The notes: generated by a model from the sequence alone, not told the origin. 64,000 nt of DNA from Irpex lacteus (GCA_001986395.2 MQVO02000003.1:1798001-1862000); one strand, 5' to 3'. Shown: positions 1 through 11,628, numbered from the stretch's first letter. Program-made: numbers and translations.

Positions 1-884
1 TGCGAACAGCAACCTGGGGGTGATTCCGTCATATTAATTTTGTCAGGCTCAGGGCGGCGATGAAAGAATTGGCGAAAGTAAGCGGTCATAAATCACATTT
101 TTTATAGTACTGCCATGCTAACTTAGACCGGAGACACATTGCGATCGTATTGGTACTGCCTTCTTCAAGCTCTTACTAGCCTGTATGCCCGGATAGAATG
201 TGCCAGCCGTCGTCCTAGTTGCGTCGTCATTCCTACTCGAGTAAGTAAATGGCTATCCGTGAGATCTTGAGAGCGACCTTACGGCTTCTAGGCTATGGCA
301 ATTGACTTTGGCCTTCAGTAACGCACACGGCCGTTGTGTGCTGAGTCACCTCAGAGTCCCACTAAGTGGTATATGAACTTGAAATCAGCTGTATCTATTT
401 ATGTAGTAAGTAAAAAACCTCAGTAAGAGTGTTGGTACTGAGCCTTTGTTACATGGCAAACATATAAGTCTCTGAGTCATCGGAATCCTGGGGCTTAGAG
501 CTTGCAGTTCCGTGGCCACTTCTGGCCGATCCATGGGGGACTAATCGTAAATTTCCCGTGTCACTGGCCGTGGAGGTACTCACCCATGCCAGCGGTCTGA
601 TCTGAGCAACTGTCAAAATCGCGAGGAGGATTTATTCATCTACATTCAAGTATTTGGTTTCGGCATATAAAAGTACATGAACTTGGAGGGTTATGCCTCG
701 TTGCGGCAATGATTAAATTATGAGCGGTGAGTTTGGCCCTGTACTTGTTGGCGTACGAAGAATCAAACAGAGATACTACAAGATGACCTGATCAGAAAAA
801 TCGTGACATGCATCGAGCATCGAGCAACGAGCAACGGACAGTTATTAGTTCAATAGCATGCGTTAAATGGGAACTAAAAATAAT
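1..884. other. Intergenic sequence, no gene seen
   Basis: No open frame with recognisable protein content was seen on either strand. The only local structure is a short degenerate tandem of CATCGAGC/AACGAGC units near 808-837, just downstream of the tRNA 3' end on the minus strand. Confidence 0.6.
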
Positions 885-957
885 TTCCCATTAGCCGACT
901 CGAACGACTGACCTCGTCATTACTAGTGACGCGCTCTACCAACTGAGCTAAACGGGA
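885..957 (-). tRNA. tRNA-Thr (anticodon AGT)
   Basis: The minus strand folds into a complete 73-nt cloverleaf. A seven-pair acceptor stem (TCCCGTT with AATGGGA, one G-T pair) is followed by a D arm GCTC/GAGC. The anticodon stem CGTCA/TGACG carries the loop CTAGTAA, so the anticodon is AGT (AGU codes for Thr). A five-nt variable region comes next, then a T arm AGTCG/CGGCT with loop TTCGAGT. The discriminator base is A and there is no intron. A run of T residues, the usual RNA polymerase III terminator, lies directly downstream on the minus strand at about 876-880. A- and B-box promoter elements lie in the D and T arms. It decodes threonine ACU codons, and ACC after A34 to inosine editing. Confidence 0.93.
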
Positions 958-1201
958 CTTAAACGTCAGAAGATATTGTAAAGATATAACGGTTTATCCT
1001 GGCTGAGCGGCCGAATATACGCCGACAACGCCAAAATATTTTTCTCAGAATTTCATGTGGAATTGTTGTACGGCCATGAAACGCTGAGCCCTCCCCCTGC
1101 TAATCTAAGGAGCCGCATTCCTCGTTCGTTGGACCTTCCACCTTACTACCGGAGACTGGATTGTCGTCGCTGTTCAGGAGACTTCCTCGCTGTGGGAAGC
1201 G

Positions 1202-3693
1202 ATGATGAACGCGGGCTCAAGCGCCCATAGCAATGAGAAGGACTTCTACAACGCATACAGCCACGCCGACCACACCCCTCACTCTCTCAACTCCTCTCGA
1301 GCGCGCACACCATTACTGCAGGAGATATTCGATATGAATGGTCTCAATATGCAACAAAACATGTCGCAAAGCAACCAAAATGTCAGCATGGATGTCCTGG
1401 ACAACCTCATGAACAATGGGTCCTCCAGCACGGGTGCTGGCCCGTCTTCCCTCCCAACATCCGCAGCATCCGGCTCCCAGGCAAACCAGCAACTACTTGT
1501 AGAGCAGCAGATCAAGTTGAATCAGCTTCAGCAGTTGTATCAGCTCCAGACGCAGATCTTTCAGCAGCAGGTGAGTTTCCCATCATCTGCCGGGTCGCCG
1601 GCCAGGGACGAGAGACTTGTGTTTTGGACCTGGCGTCGCGAGAACCTCACTGACAGTTTGCGCATTTAAACAACTAGATCGAACTTCTTAGTGGGCAGTC
1701 GTCGTTTGGATCCCTGTCCATGAACATGATGGTCGATCCCGGTCGTTCGCGGGATCAGCAGCATTACCTGCCCACACCTGGTGAGTCACTGAATTCTCGC
1801 TGCTTACCCTATGCATAGGCTGCTCAGAGCCCATCTATATATGCTACTTGAGCGAAAATAAGCCTCAGCTGTATTAGGGCTTGGAAGTTGCACGAATACA
1901 CCCTTCAATGCCTAACGGCTATTCCTTCCTACTCTTTATCACTCGGCAATGGCGTTGACCCCTTTTCCCCAACCTCCTTGCGCTCATCAGTCGTTGGTCA
2001 ATACTTATGCTCATGCTCTTTCAGCTGCATCCGCGGAACTCCCACCTCAACCTAGTCCAGACTTCGTGCCGCCAATGCTCCTTCAGTCTGCGTCTACCTC
2101 CCAAACCTCTCCTCAAATTCAAGCGTATAGCCAGCATGGATCCTTCATGCAAAACCATCAGCTCCAGAATCACCTTCCTAATCCCCATACACAACATGCT
2201 CACCATGGTGGTATACCCTCGGCGCCTCATAGCGCCCCAGCGAATATTGTCTTCCAAAATATCCATGGACACCTTGGAGGCGGTTCCGGAAGCAATCTTA
2301 GCAGCCCTTACGGCCCATTACCCTCACCTGCGGACTTGGAGTTCGACGAGATGTCGCCGTTGACTAGCCCTTGGCTTGGTGCATACAACGCAACACCGTC
2401 TTCTAGTACTCCTGTTCCCAATGCCAATCAGAATCAGCAGCAAGGTCTTAATGATCCATCCGTACCGCCAATCCCTACCGCTGGGATGAAGCGTAGAACA
2501 CGTACGGCCTCTCCCGGGAGCGACGAGGCGTCAGGCAGTCACGGCAGATCTGCGAGAAAGAGGCAAGCGGCGTTGCCACGGCTGCCGCCCCCGCACCAGC
2601 CGTCATCTAACAAGAAGGCCACCAACTCCCTTCGAGGCGGCACCAAAAGTGCTAATTCGACTCCAGTTTTTCCCGCCACCCATGGTCCCACACCTCTCCC
2701 AGCTAATCGGCCAAATACGCGCCGCAGCGCCGCGATAGCTAACAGCGACATCCCAGGTGGTAGCCCATCGCCCGTCGACCTTTCCATGCCACCTCCTGCG
2801 ACACCCTCAGCCGCTCAGCAGGGTCAAATGGAATTTCTGCTGAATAGCAGTTGTGCGTCCACTGCTGAAGAGGCGACGACTGAAACAAATGATCAGCCCA
2901 TCTTGCCTGTCACGCCTTCGAGTATTATGAATTTAGGGCGATTGGGCACACACAGCTCACTGGCGCCACCCGCCCAAAAGTCCACGAAGAAGCTTACCCG
3001 GCCACGAAGTGCGACCATGAACTCTAATGTCGCCGGCGAACGTACGCCGATGATCAGCCCTGCCTTGAAGCCCATTCGCCCTGGTGAGGAAAATCTACCG
3101 AGTCTCAGCAAATTTACATACTTACCTTCTTAACAGCTAGTAATAGCGCCAGCGTACAGAATCTGGCCTCACCTGCGGGACCGTCCTCCACCACATCGTC
3201 ACAAGGTCAACAGCCTCCCCTGCAGGTTCGCAAAACCTCGCATAAAGCCGCCGAACAAAAGCGTCGCGATTCGCTCAAGACATCGTTCGACGACCTGCGT
3301 ATCTTGCTTCCACCTATTCCCCTTCCATCGGAGGAAGGCTTCCCTGACGAACCTATACTCCCCGGTGCTATGCCCCCTCGCGGCCCACCGAAGGGTAATG
3401 TAGATGGCCCGAACCGTGGTGTCAGCAAGCTGCAATTGCTGCGATGCGGTAACGACTATATTCGGCGGTTGAAAGGACGTGTGGAAAGGCGCGACGAGGA
3501 GATAGACATTTTGAGAAAGGAAATCACCAGGTTGAGGCTTGCCGTGGGCTCTCATCCTGAGATAGACGAGGAAGGGGAGGGCGTCGACTTGGAGAAGGAT
3601 TTGGACGCCTGCGAGGCACACCTTGGCCCCCTTGGCAGGAGTGCAGCAGGAGGAATGGATGGAGAAGATGCCGATGATGATGGCGGTGATTGA
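1202..3693 (+). CDS. Class B basic helix-loop-helix transcription factor (frame-disrupted exon 3)
   Basis: This is a nuclear DNA-binding protein with a C-terminal bHLH domain. Exons read as 1202-1570, 1678-1780, 1878-3083 and 3137-3693. The first 157 residues are Q/N/S-rich. The bHLH basic region is in the last exon (HKAAEQKRRDSLK), helix 1 ends in DDLRILLP, a long proline/glycine loop follows, and helix 2 is SKLQLLRCGNDYIRRLKG, running into a charged coiled coil. The H-x3-E-x3-R pattern marks class B proteins that bind CACGTG E-boxes in the Pho4/USF style. Exon 3 is the problem. Its frame meets TAA at 1913 soon after the acceptor. Plausible protein then continues in two other frames before the long open frame resumes by about 1982 and runs to 3083. 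This could be base-calling errors or real indels. The domain assignment is certain; the intactness of the gene is not. Confidence 0.8.
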
Positions 3694-4503
3694 GCTCCTC
3701 GATGTTTTCGTTTTTCGCTTGGGAATTTGGCGTTCAAAGGGCAGTGTTGTCGCGATTTTCTTGGATCATGTTGAAGTATAAGGTATTCAGAATGTATAGA
3801 GACTAAAGATAAACTTGACTACTAGAGCTGTGCTTACTGTACGCTATGCAAATTCGATGCGCATCAATTATGGTTCCTGTTCGTGGGGCGTTTACAAGAC
3901 TTCAAGTAGTCGGTGCCGTTAGCTCAGCCTGGGCTGCAATACCTTGAAGCAGTACGTATGACAGCACGTCACTGGACAATATTCTGCAGCACCCGACGTA
4001 TGACTCTGATATATTGTCCTGATGAACAGGATCAAGTTTTACTTGGCTCGTTTCTTCGTAGTATTCATCGCGTCTCGACATGCCAGTGCACTCACTGTTT
4101 GCACAAAAATAGTCTTGAGGTTAGATTTCGGTCGATCAAACCGCAAATCCTGTTATAGTTTCTTATACCAAGTCACAACATAATTGACCGCACCAACGCT
4201 GGAGCCACCCTCGACACCATACGTGGCTTCAACGACTCCTTCCATAAACGGGTATATCCCGACGTCTGTCACGATACGACGTCGGGCCTGAGATTTGTCC
4301 AGATCTGATCGGTGGTGGTGCCTGTCGGCGTGGTTCACTGTTTGGCCCCACGTGGCGAACTCCTCGCTATCTGAGCTTCTCAACTTATCGAGCGCCTAGC
4401 AAAAGAACAACTTGGACAACTACGTGGACTTGTTCACAGAGTGTTCACAGCTCTCGCTCGCACGACCAACCTCTCCTCGTCGCTCCCTCGGTATTCACAC
4501 AGC
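3694..4503. other. Intergenic sequence with an unexplained minus-strand open segment
   Basis: Most of this stretch holds nothing recognisable. On the minus strand, 4153-4395 is open after a good acceptor (TTTTGCTAG). It would encode a C-terminal piece containing VGIYPFMEGVVEATYGVE and ending VVTWYKKL before a stop at 4153-4155. The peptide looks protein-like, but I recognise no family and find no convincing upstream exon. That region is the promoter of the plus-strand gene starting at 4504. It may be a gene remnant or chance. Confidence 0.3.
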
Positions 4504-5190
4504 ATGTCCCAGGTTCAGCTCAGACACCCTCTGTGAGTATAGACCGGTTGAGAATGTTGTGTGTAGACTCTCACCAGCCTGGATTAGGTCCGTCATATTC
4601 CTGCTGCATATTGCACTGGATATTCCGGTAGTCATCCAAGGATTATGGACTCCCACTGGGCTCCCGTTCTTGGATTTGAACAATACGTCGCTGGTGTTCA
4701 TTAAGGTGCGCACAACTCGGCACGCCCGACTCCAAGAGCGATGCTAATGAAAGTGCTACGGAACGCTGTAGTTGTACGCCGCGCTGGCAGGTGGCATGTG
4801 CGCGGCCGCATTGCTTTGCTTCGGTTTGCCTGGTGTGTACATCTGTATGCCGTGTGGTTCTGTACTGACGAAGTTGTTACGCAGAGTTTCTCCCGGGCAA
4901 GCGTGCACTCGCTGTGGGACTATCCTTGTACCACGTCACTTGCTCTACTGTTCTGTTCAATTCCCCTCGCTTTATTCCGCATAGCTTTGGGCCTGTGGCT
5001 GAGTCGTATGTGCCCTGTTCTCAGTTGAAGTGTAGTGTTATGGCTGACATACTTTCACAGCGTCAAGGCAACACCAGAACACGTTTGGGGCGTTCTTCAC
5101 GGCCTGATTGGGTTCGGCTTTGCAATGTGGTGGCAAGCTACCGTGCAAGCTACCGCCATGATGCGCAACCAAATGATGAAGACCCAGTAA
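4504..5190 (+). CDS. Small four-helix integral membrane protein, function unknown
   Basis: Five short exons (4504-4532, 4588-4705, 4772-4832, 4885-5005, 5061-5190) join in frame to give a 152-residue protein. All donors are GT and all acceptors AG, and exon lengths sum exactly to 153 codons including the stop. Four hydrophobic segments are visible: one starting SVIFLLHIALDIPVVIQGLW, one LYAALAGGMCAAALLCFG, one around ALAVGLSLYHVTCSTVLF, and one around VLHGLIGFGFAMWW. The loops contain EFLPGKRALAV and ATPEHVWG, which look conserved rather than random. The C-terminus is Met/Gln-rich. No signal peptide or enzyme motif is seen. I know of similar uncharacterised agaricomycete proteins but cannot name a function. 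The perfect frame through four introns is the main evidence that the gene is real. Confidence 0.75.
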
Positions 5191-5763
5191 TGTATTGATG
5201 GTTCGCTTGGTTGTACACTATGTACGCACGGAAGATACTATGTTGTACCAGTGTTCTTGTGTTTCGTGAATTCTGTCACCTTCTCAGAGAGAACACAAAG
5301 AACTGATGAGCAACTCTCGCATTTACGAGAGTGTTTACACTGCGAACAGCTTGAGCTCGGAGGAGCGTCACCTTAATTGACAGTCTCGTGACCTACGCCG
5401 GTCGGTGGGAAAGCGGGGACCAGCCTCGATCATGGCTAGCCCCGGCGTCTGATGCACTGCCAGTAGCCGACAACGACCTCGCAGGGCCGTCCAATTGTCT
5501 CGTTCTCACAGATTGTAGTCAACGACCACGACATCGCCGCACGTGTCGGCTAGTAGATGGCGAGCATAGCTTCTTGGTGTAAGTCGCAGTCTCCTCCATC
5601 TCTCACCCCGACCACCATCTCAGTCTGACTAACCCCTCTTCCACTTACCCCGCCCCCTACAGTCGGTGCAAACTCGTACTCGGCTTGGAATAGGACCCGC
5701 AGACTGCACACTACCCCATATCTAGCCCGTGTAGATACCCCCATCGCCAGACGTGCTACCACC
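5191..5763. other. Intergenic region with a possible 5' exon of the RING gene
   Basis: No independent gene is seen. ATG at 5557 followed by 22 nt and a GTAAGT donor, with an acceptor CCCCTACAG ending at 5662, would run in frame into the ATG at 5764. The predicted extra residues are Arg/Ser/Thr-rich with few acidic residues. It could be an alternative N-terminus or 5' UTR. Confidence 0.3.
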
Positions 5764-7879
5764 ATGGCCCAGCAACAGCAAGACGCAGTGGTGGTTAACA
5801 TGGCTGAGCTGAACATCAACCCGAACGAGGCGTCCTCCAGCAGTGCTCCGAAGAAGAAACAAGACACACTCTTTGGACCCAACATTGGTATCGTTGCGCG
5901 TGGACCTGAGTGGACAGAGTCCCGTGAAAAGGTCATCGATGAGCTCACTCCAGAGATTGTCAGGACTTGGATTGCTAAGAGCAAGCAGGTGAGTCAGTCG
6001 TTGTGGCCCATCCCCTGTTTCTCCCACCATGCAATCGTCAAGACTGCGGAGACGGACACAGTCGTCGTAACTTCGGCGCCAAAAGGACGCTGTGGTTCCC
6101 CGCAGCACACACAATTAGCTGTGAGACGGAACAGCTTCTCCAGGAAACCCGCTCGGCGTCTGTTGTATTACTGCCGTTGGGATGGTGTGGAAGAATTCTG
6201 GATCTGTCAGATAGATGGAGAATGTCATACTGACGAACTTGTGGCTGTAGGGAAACCAGGCGACAACTACTTTGCAGGCTCTTGTGAACCTCAAACGACC
6301 ATCTCTGCGCCTAACCCCTTTGGAGATTGCGCCATCTGACGACCCGGAGCATGTCGATTCTCAGCATCATCACGCTCTAGAGTTCGAATACGACTGTGAT
6401 GCACCGAAATGTGCTATCACAGTCCATGTTTTGGTCGGCCCCTCCCACCACTTGGCTGATAAAGCCTCCGGCAGCGCACACTCCAAAATTCTTGTCTTCG
6501 AAACCACCACAGAAGGGGGATTCGGAAAGACTCTTACGCTTGAAGAAGGCGCAACGCTTGAGCTCGGTCGCTATGAACACCGGCCTGCGTCGTCTCCCGA
6601 GGCTCCACCCAAGGAAGAGGCCACAGCCTCCTCTAGCACTGCTCAGCCTACCGCAACACCCGGTTCCACCCCTGCTGACGAAGCACCGGGAACAGAGGCC
6701 CATCGCAAGAAGCGGTTTACTGCTTTCCATTTCCGCCGCAAGTCTACGCAGCAGCGTGCAGTTGCTGGCCCTGCGCTGGCTGTTGTTGATGCGGAGACCA
6801 AGGAGGAAGACAAAGGTGAAGGAAAGGACGACCAAGAGGAACTTGGCGTGAAGGCAATGATCAAGTTGACTGCTCTTGACGAGAATGGCAAACCGTTGCC
6901 TTGTGTCAACGAGCAAACAACGTACCTTCACATCGTTCGCTTTGGAGCCCACCCGCCTGCCGACGAGCAGGATAAACGACCATGGGTCGTGAAGGTCGTG
7001 AAGCGTGAAGCTACCGTAAGTCTTCGTTGCAATTATACTACGACTTCGCGGCGACTGACAGAGACCGTGGTAGATTGGAGCGCATACATTCCATTTGCAT
7101 GAGATTTATGGTCTGTCGAGCTCTAGCTCCAGCTCGAACAACCACCCTCCACCTTTGCCTACTACTTATCCGCCTACCTCCGCTCCTGGGAACACTTACG
7201 ACGACGAACCGTCCTCTGAATGTCTCCTCTGTCTATCTGCTCCTCGTGAAGTCGTGCTCCTTCCCTGCAGGCACTTGGTAGCATGCCGCGAGTGTGCCAT
7301 CAACATGATCGAGTTTGGTGCCGGAGGGCAAATAACTCAATCAACGGAACCCGAGCCTACTACCGGCGCTGAAGGAGAGGCTGCGAACCCAGGCGAGACT
7401 GCCGCTGCAGTTACCCCCGGAGAAGCAGGTGAAGGCGCAGAAGCCGCCAACGCAACGACAGCTTCTACTCCCGCTGCCGCTCCGGCTACCCCGCCTACAA
7501 CGACTGCGCCGAGAAGGAAGAGGAAGGCCAAGGGCTGGTTCTGCCCTGTCTGCAGACAACGTATGATTTTTTCCTCGGTTGATGAATTTCGTTCAAGGCT
7601 TACCTTATCTTTCTAGCGTATACATCTTGCCTTCGTATCACGACGACACCTCCAGGCAAGGATTTGACGGATGACGAGCACACCGACTCAGTCGACATAG
7701 CCGACCACCCACTGTCTGCCACCTCGCCTCCTGCGCCACAACCCGCCGCCGTTGCGCCTGCTCCCGCAGTTCGAACGGGCTTTGCCTCTCTCGTCCGTCC
7801 TGGCTTCCTCCGATCGCTTTCGCGACCTCAGCCTCCGGACCTGGAACGCGGAACCGCTGTTCCCGCTGCGTCAGCGTAA
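5764..7879 (+). CDS. Mahogunin (MGRN1/RNF157)-type RING E3 ubiquitin ligase
   Basis: Four exons (5764-5988, 6278-7015, 7074-7560, 7617-7879) encode about 570 residues. The N-terminal half is a beta-rich substrate-recognition region of the Mahogunin type, recognised by the block IGAHTFHLHEIYGLS. The RING finger follows, beginning ECLLCLSAPREVVLLPCRHL and CREC. It is split by a long Ala/Thr/Pro/Glu-rich insertion before the last zinc pair FCPVCRQ, and then PYTSCLRITTTPP. The family attaches ubiquitin with E2 partners and acts on cytosolic and endosomal substrates. The insertion inside the RING is unusually long. A possible extra 5' exon, 5557-5578, splices in frame from 5663 and would add about 40 residues before the Met at 5764. 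The internal Met is the conservative start. Confidence 0.85.
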
Positions 7880-8539
7880 TCCAGCCATTCTGCCCCGTCC
7901 AGTGAGGACCGTGACTCACGGACCTGCACGTTGGTTTTCAAGTTTTTACGATTGTAACCTCTCTCCTGCCATCCCTATCTGCCATAATCTGTATACTATC
8001 TCACCCACCCCTCTTGCTTTCTATCTTTTCCTGCTTCTCCTCTCCCTACATGTTACTCTCATGCTCGCCGGTAGGATTGTGCCGCTATACGAATGTGTCT
8101 ACTAGGTTTATTGTTCCGTCTCAGTGTATCTTTGTGTCTGCTTGTCTCTGTATGTACTCCGATAATCACATATCAAATGCTCTATTTCCTCTCTGAATAT
8201 AATCTTGTTGTCATTCGTGTCCACCTATATCTTATGCCAACTTGTTACCCTTGGGGAAGTCGAAGGTATTTCGGGAACGTCATCAATAGACGCCCTCACC
8301 CAACTTGGCTATAACTTCGACGGCAAGTACACCACCTCTGAACACAGCTGCTCCCTACGATTTCACCGCAAGACTGAGGTTATCCCGCTTCTACGATTGA
8401 TCAGACTTTGGTATTTTACCCCTAAAATTACAAGTCGCAACCACCAGCGGACGTGGTCAGAACCTAACCACAAGACAAGGGACCCGTTGACATAGACATC
8501 ATTTTGGAGTTCTAGTATCGCAGTGACCAGCGTTGGACG
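7880..8539. other. Intergenic sequence, no gene seen
   Basis: This holds the 3' region of the RING gene and the promoter of the SNARE gene. The sequence is CT-rich at 7950-8100. No RNA gene or coding segment is recognised. Confidence 0.5.
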
Positions 8540-9633
8540 ATGTCTCAAGATCCATATCATGCCGTACAGCAAGAGGTTCAGTCCTCATTGCAAGCAGCGT
8601 CGACCTTGAGGTCGTCGTACCTCCGTATCCGCAGTACAGCACGAGAACCGGACAGCGAGGAGTTGGTGTGGGCACGGAATGAGGTGCGTGAACATTGTAT
8701 ACCCGTCTGTATCATGTTTATGTGCTCATATCAGATGTATTTGGTGTAATGTGTAGCTCAAAGCCACACTTGCCGCATTGGAAGCGGACTTAGAAGACTT
8801 AGAGGAGAGCGTAAAGTGTGTCATTCCAAATTCGCGTGCTGGATTTGGTATGCTCACACTCCCTCAGGATTGTGGAAGAAACTGGTGCACGTATGTTTGG
8901 ACTTGAAGAGCGGGAAGTCATGGAACGAAGACGATATGTGGAATTTGTTCGTAAAGAGATAGACGTACGTACCTTCACCAGAAGTGACAGTGTTATCGTA
9001 AATATTTCACTCATAATTGCTCCCTTGCAAGGATAGAACATGCGGGGCGAAATTGAGTCTGAGACTGGTGTAAGGTCACGACCAAACTCACGGTTGGGTA
9101 TGCCGAGTCCGCGAATCGGGCCTCCTGCTGGTACTACCGGAGACAACGGCGATGACCAGTCGGAATGGGCGAAGCAAGAGCAGCAGGTGAGTCTATTTGA
9201 TGAACAAGCTACTGGAGAGAAACTCAAGTGAACCGCTCCCCTGCAGATGATGATCCGGCAGCAGGACGAAACCATTGACACCATTGCGGGTACACTCAAT
9301 ACGCTAGCTGAACAAGCCGGATTAATGGGTCAGGAGATTGGCGAACATAATGAGTACGTCTAGTGCAGACTAGTTCTCCATTAAGATTTCTCATACGTTG
9401 CGGTGCAACAGAATGTTGACGGACCTTGAGCGGAACGTCGATAGCACAGAAAGCAAACTTGGAAACGCCATGCGGAGAATGAAGTGGTTCATACGACAAA
9501 CCGAAGGTAAGATTCTCTACGAAGAGTATTTATTAATCTCACTATATCTGCAACAGAGACGAAATCGAGCTGGTGTATAGCCATTCTCATCGTCATCCTC
9601 ATGGCTTTACTATTGGCCGTCATTCTCGTTTGA
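8540..9633 (+). CDS. Syntaxin 6/10-type Qc-SNARE (Tlg1-like)
   Basis: Seven exons (8540-8683, 8757-8815, 8868-8964, 9037-9186, 9247-9353, 9412-9506, 9557-9633) give a 242-residue tail-anchored SNARE. The N-terminus (MSQDPYHAVQQEVQSSLQ, with WARNELKATL) matches the syntaxin 6 N-terminal three-helix domain. The SNARE motif runs from IRQQDETIDTIAGTLNTLAE to SKLGNAMRRMKWF. Its central zero-layer glutamine lies in GLMGQEIGEHN, so it is a Q-SNARE. The C-terminal anchor is IAILIVILMALLLAVILV, followed directly by the stop. Proteins of this family mediate retrograde endosome-to-trans-Golgi fusion. Exon 2 uses a GTGTGT donor, chosen because it alone keeps the frame. Confidence 0.92.
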
Positions 9634-9941
9634 TCACTCTATGGGCCGCTGTTTCACCAGGATTCTAGAGCACTTTTTCGATACCCCCATCCTCCATCTC
9701 AATTTCACGGACCATAACGTTGCTCTTTCTTATGCACTAACAGTAATTATGTATACTTACGGGATATTCTAGATTCAGCACAATTTCTAAACGATGGATT
9801 TCTGTTAGACACGCGAAACATGGCTCAGACAACCTGTGTTGTTTATCCTATTTGCGGCCTACGACTACAGAATACAGGGGGATTCATCCCCTGTAAGGTC
9901 GTACATAGAGGACCTTATTTATACGTTCACTTCACCCTTGC

Positions 9942-11240
9942 CAGATAGCAGGACCGGCTGTCAATATTGTTGGTGAGTGATAAATTTTGAAGTAAACTAT
10001 CCATAGCACTTACGGGCTTGGTAGCCGGTGAAATTCGCCGGCAAATTGTAAATGTTGATGAGGATACCGGGCTCATACTGGACCGAGTATACGTTGTCAG
10101 CTCGTAAATCTGTTCCATTATTCCAAGATACACTTACGCCAGTGTATACACCGGGGATGGAAACGAGAGGTCCGGGGTTGCCGCTGCCACCGTTGACGAC
10201 ATTGATTTGTGCACAGCCGATATAGAATTGAGCGCCGCCGTACGTGGAGGCGACGTGGAGAGCAATCTGCGGTGTCGCACATCGGGTAAGCTTTTGCATG
10301 GACATCTTTCTAGTACATAGATTGATACGCACTTGCTCAGCACGGACGAGATATTGACCGCTGGGGAGGCTCTTAGGAATCGTCAAAGTGAACTGTTGCT
10401 GGGCTGTGTGTTTCCAGTCATGAGTCGTGCAAAGTCACGATGGGAATGATGCCATACTGGTTGAAGGGAATACCAGCTGCCCGTTTTCGAATGTGGGCTT
10501 TTGCTCATAGATCTTAAACCAAGTTTGGCCAGTGCCAGCTTCGGGAGAGTTGGCAGCAGGGCTAGCCTTGGACATCATGACGTCGATGTACTATGAGAAG
10601 ATAAGGGGTGGGCAGGTGAGCCATACACCACTCATGGATGATATTAAACAACTTTACTCACGCCTGGATGGTAGATCGGGCCGTTCTGGAGATCAAATCA
10701 ATCAGTACGTGGATTTTCCAGTCAAAAGGCCTTGTCGCTCACGGCTGAAAATGAATTCTATCAGTTTGGTGGGTAACATCTACCATGAGGACAATCGCAT
10801 ACCTTTAAACCCAATGGTGGACCCGGCGGAGACGGTAACAGTGCCCGTTTCACCTGGAGTGTTCTCCAGATCGAGCTCATAGCAGCGGAACTCAGGACTG
10901 GTTACATCAGTCACGGGGCCGTTGGAATAGTGGTTCGCTGTCTCGCGAATGTATTCCCAGTCCTACAAGTGAGTGGCACCTCAACTTACTTATCCTCATT
11001 GTCAGGGGTGTGACTAAAAAACGTACAGATGAGACAGTGCCTGATCGCCAGGGTGTCAAAGTGGTGAGTACAGATGGCTTTCAATACGGTTGTTCAACCT
11101 ACTGCCAACGATGAAGTCCGGGAAGGTGTCTGCAAGCCGTGCGTTAGACATCAGTGAGGAAACTGAGTAGCATTCTACTCACAATGAGCGGACACAAATG
11201 GCGCCGCAACGACAGCGAGCACGGCGAAAAAGGCTTTCAT
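9942..11240 (-). CDS. AA9 lytic polysaccharide monooxygenase, tandem copy A
   Basis: This is a secreted copper enzyme that oxidatively cleaves cellulose or related beta-glucans. The signal peptide MKAFFAVLAVVAAPFVSA is followed by His1 of the mature protein (HYTFPDFIVG), the first ligand of the copper histidine brace. The second brace His is in IYHPGYIDVMMSKA. The conserved ALH plus GAQFYIGCAQ block supplies the second-sphere His, the Gln and the axial Tyr. About eleven coding exons are needed: 11240-11183, 11129-11103, 11040-11027, 10962-10803, a 2-nt exon 10744-10743, 10685-10662, and five more down to the stop at 9942-9944. The protein is about 235 residues, consistent with a single-domain AA9 without a CBM1. 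Its exon lengths match copy B, so the two are recent duplicates. Expression is likely induced by plant polymers, as is usual for the family. Confidence 0.93.
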
Positions 11241-11318
11241 ATTTGCACAAGTTCGTCAGCCAGGAGTATCGATAGTGAGGACCACGGAGGTGAAGACATT
11301 CTGCCATCCCGTCAGGTC

Positions 11319-11325
11319 TTTTATA
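11319..11325 (-). promoter_or_regulatory. TATA box of AA9 copy A
   Basis: The minus strand reads GTATAAAAGACC, with TATAAAA 79 nt upstream of the ATG. Copies B and C have the same box at 74 and 67 nt, which supports a core promoter shared by the array. Confidence 0.7.
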
Positions 11326-11610
11326 CATCTGAATGATTGCTTACTGTGTTGTATTATCATAGGTAACCGGCGCGGGCCTTGCACAATGCATCATGCACCA
11401 TGCAAGATGTGGTGGTCTGTGCCGATGCAACCCCACATGCACAGCCGTCACTCATACCAGGTCATACGAACGTTCGCGAGCCTTCAAGATGTTCACAAGA
11501 GCATTCGACAGGGTAAAATTAGACTGTCATAATTGGATTCATTTATCTGCTTTGATCCGGAATGGTGAGGGTCAAGTTCAAGCGTGCCTCGGAGAAGTGA
11601 GAAGTAGGTT

Positions 11611-11628
11611 TCAACCGAGCATGAACCG
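11611..11628. promoter_or_regulatory. 18-bp conserved upstream element, copy A
   Basis: TCAACCGAGCATGAACCG lies about 370 nt upstream of the copy A ATG. It is identical to 14082-14099, about 355 nt upstream of copy B, while flanking sequence has diverged. It may be an inherited regulatory site or simply a remnant of the duplication. Copy C lacks an obvious match. Confidence 0.45.

Noticed and set aside
3912..3990. tRNA-like start (GCCGTTAGCTCAGCCTGGGC) on the plus strand.
   Set aside because: No anticodon arm, T arm with a GTTCGA-type loop, or closing acceptor stem could be formed.
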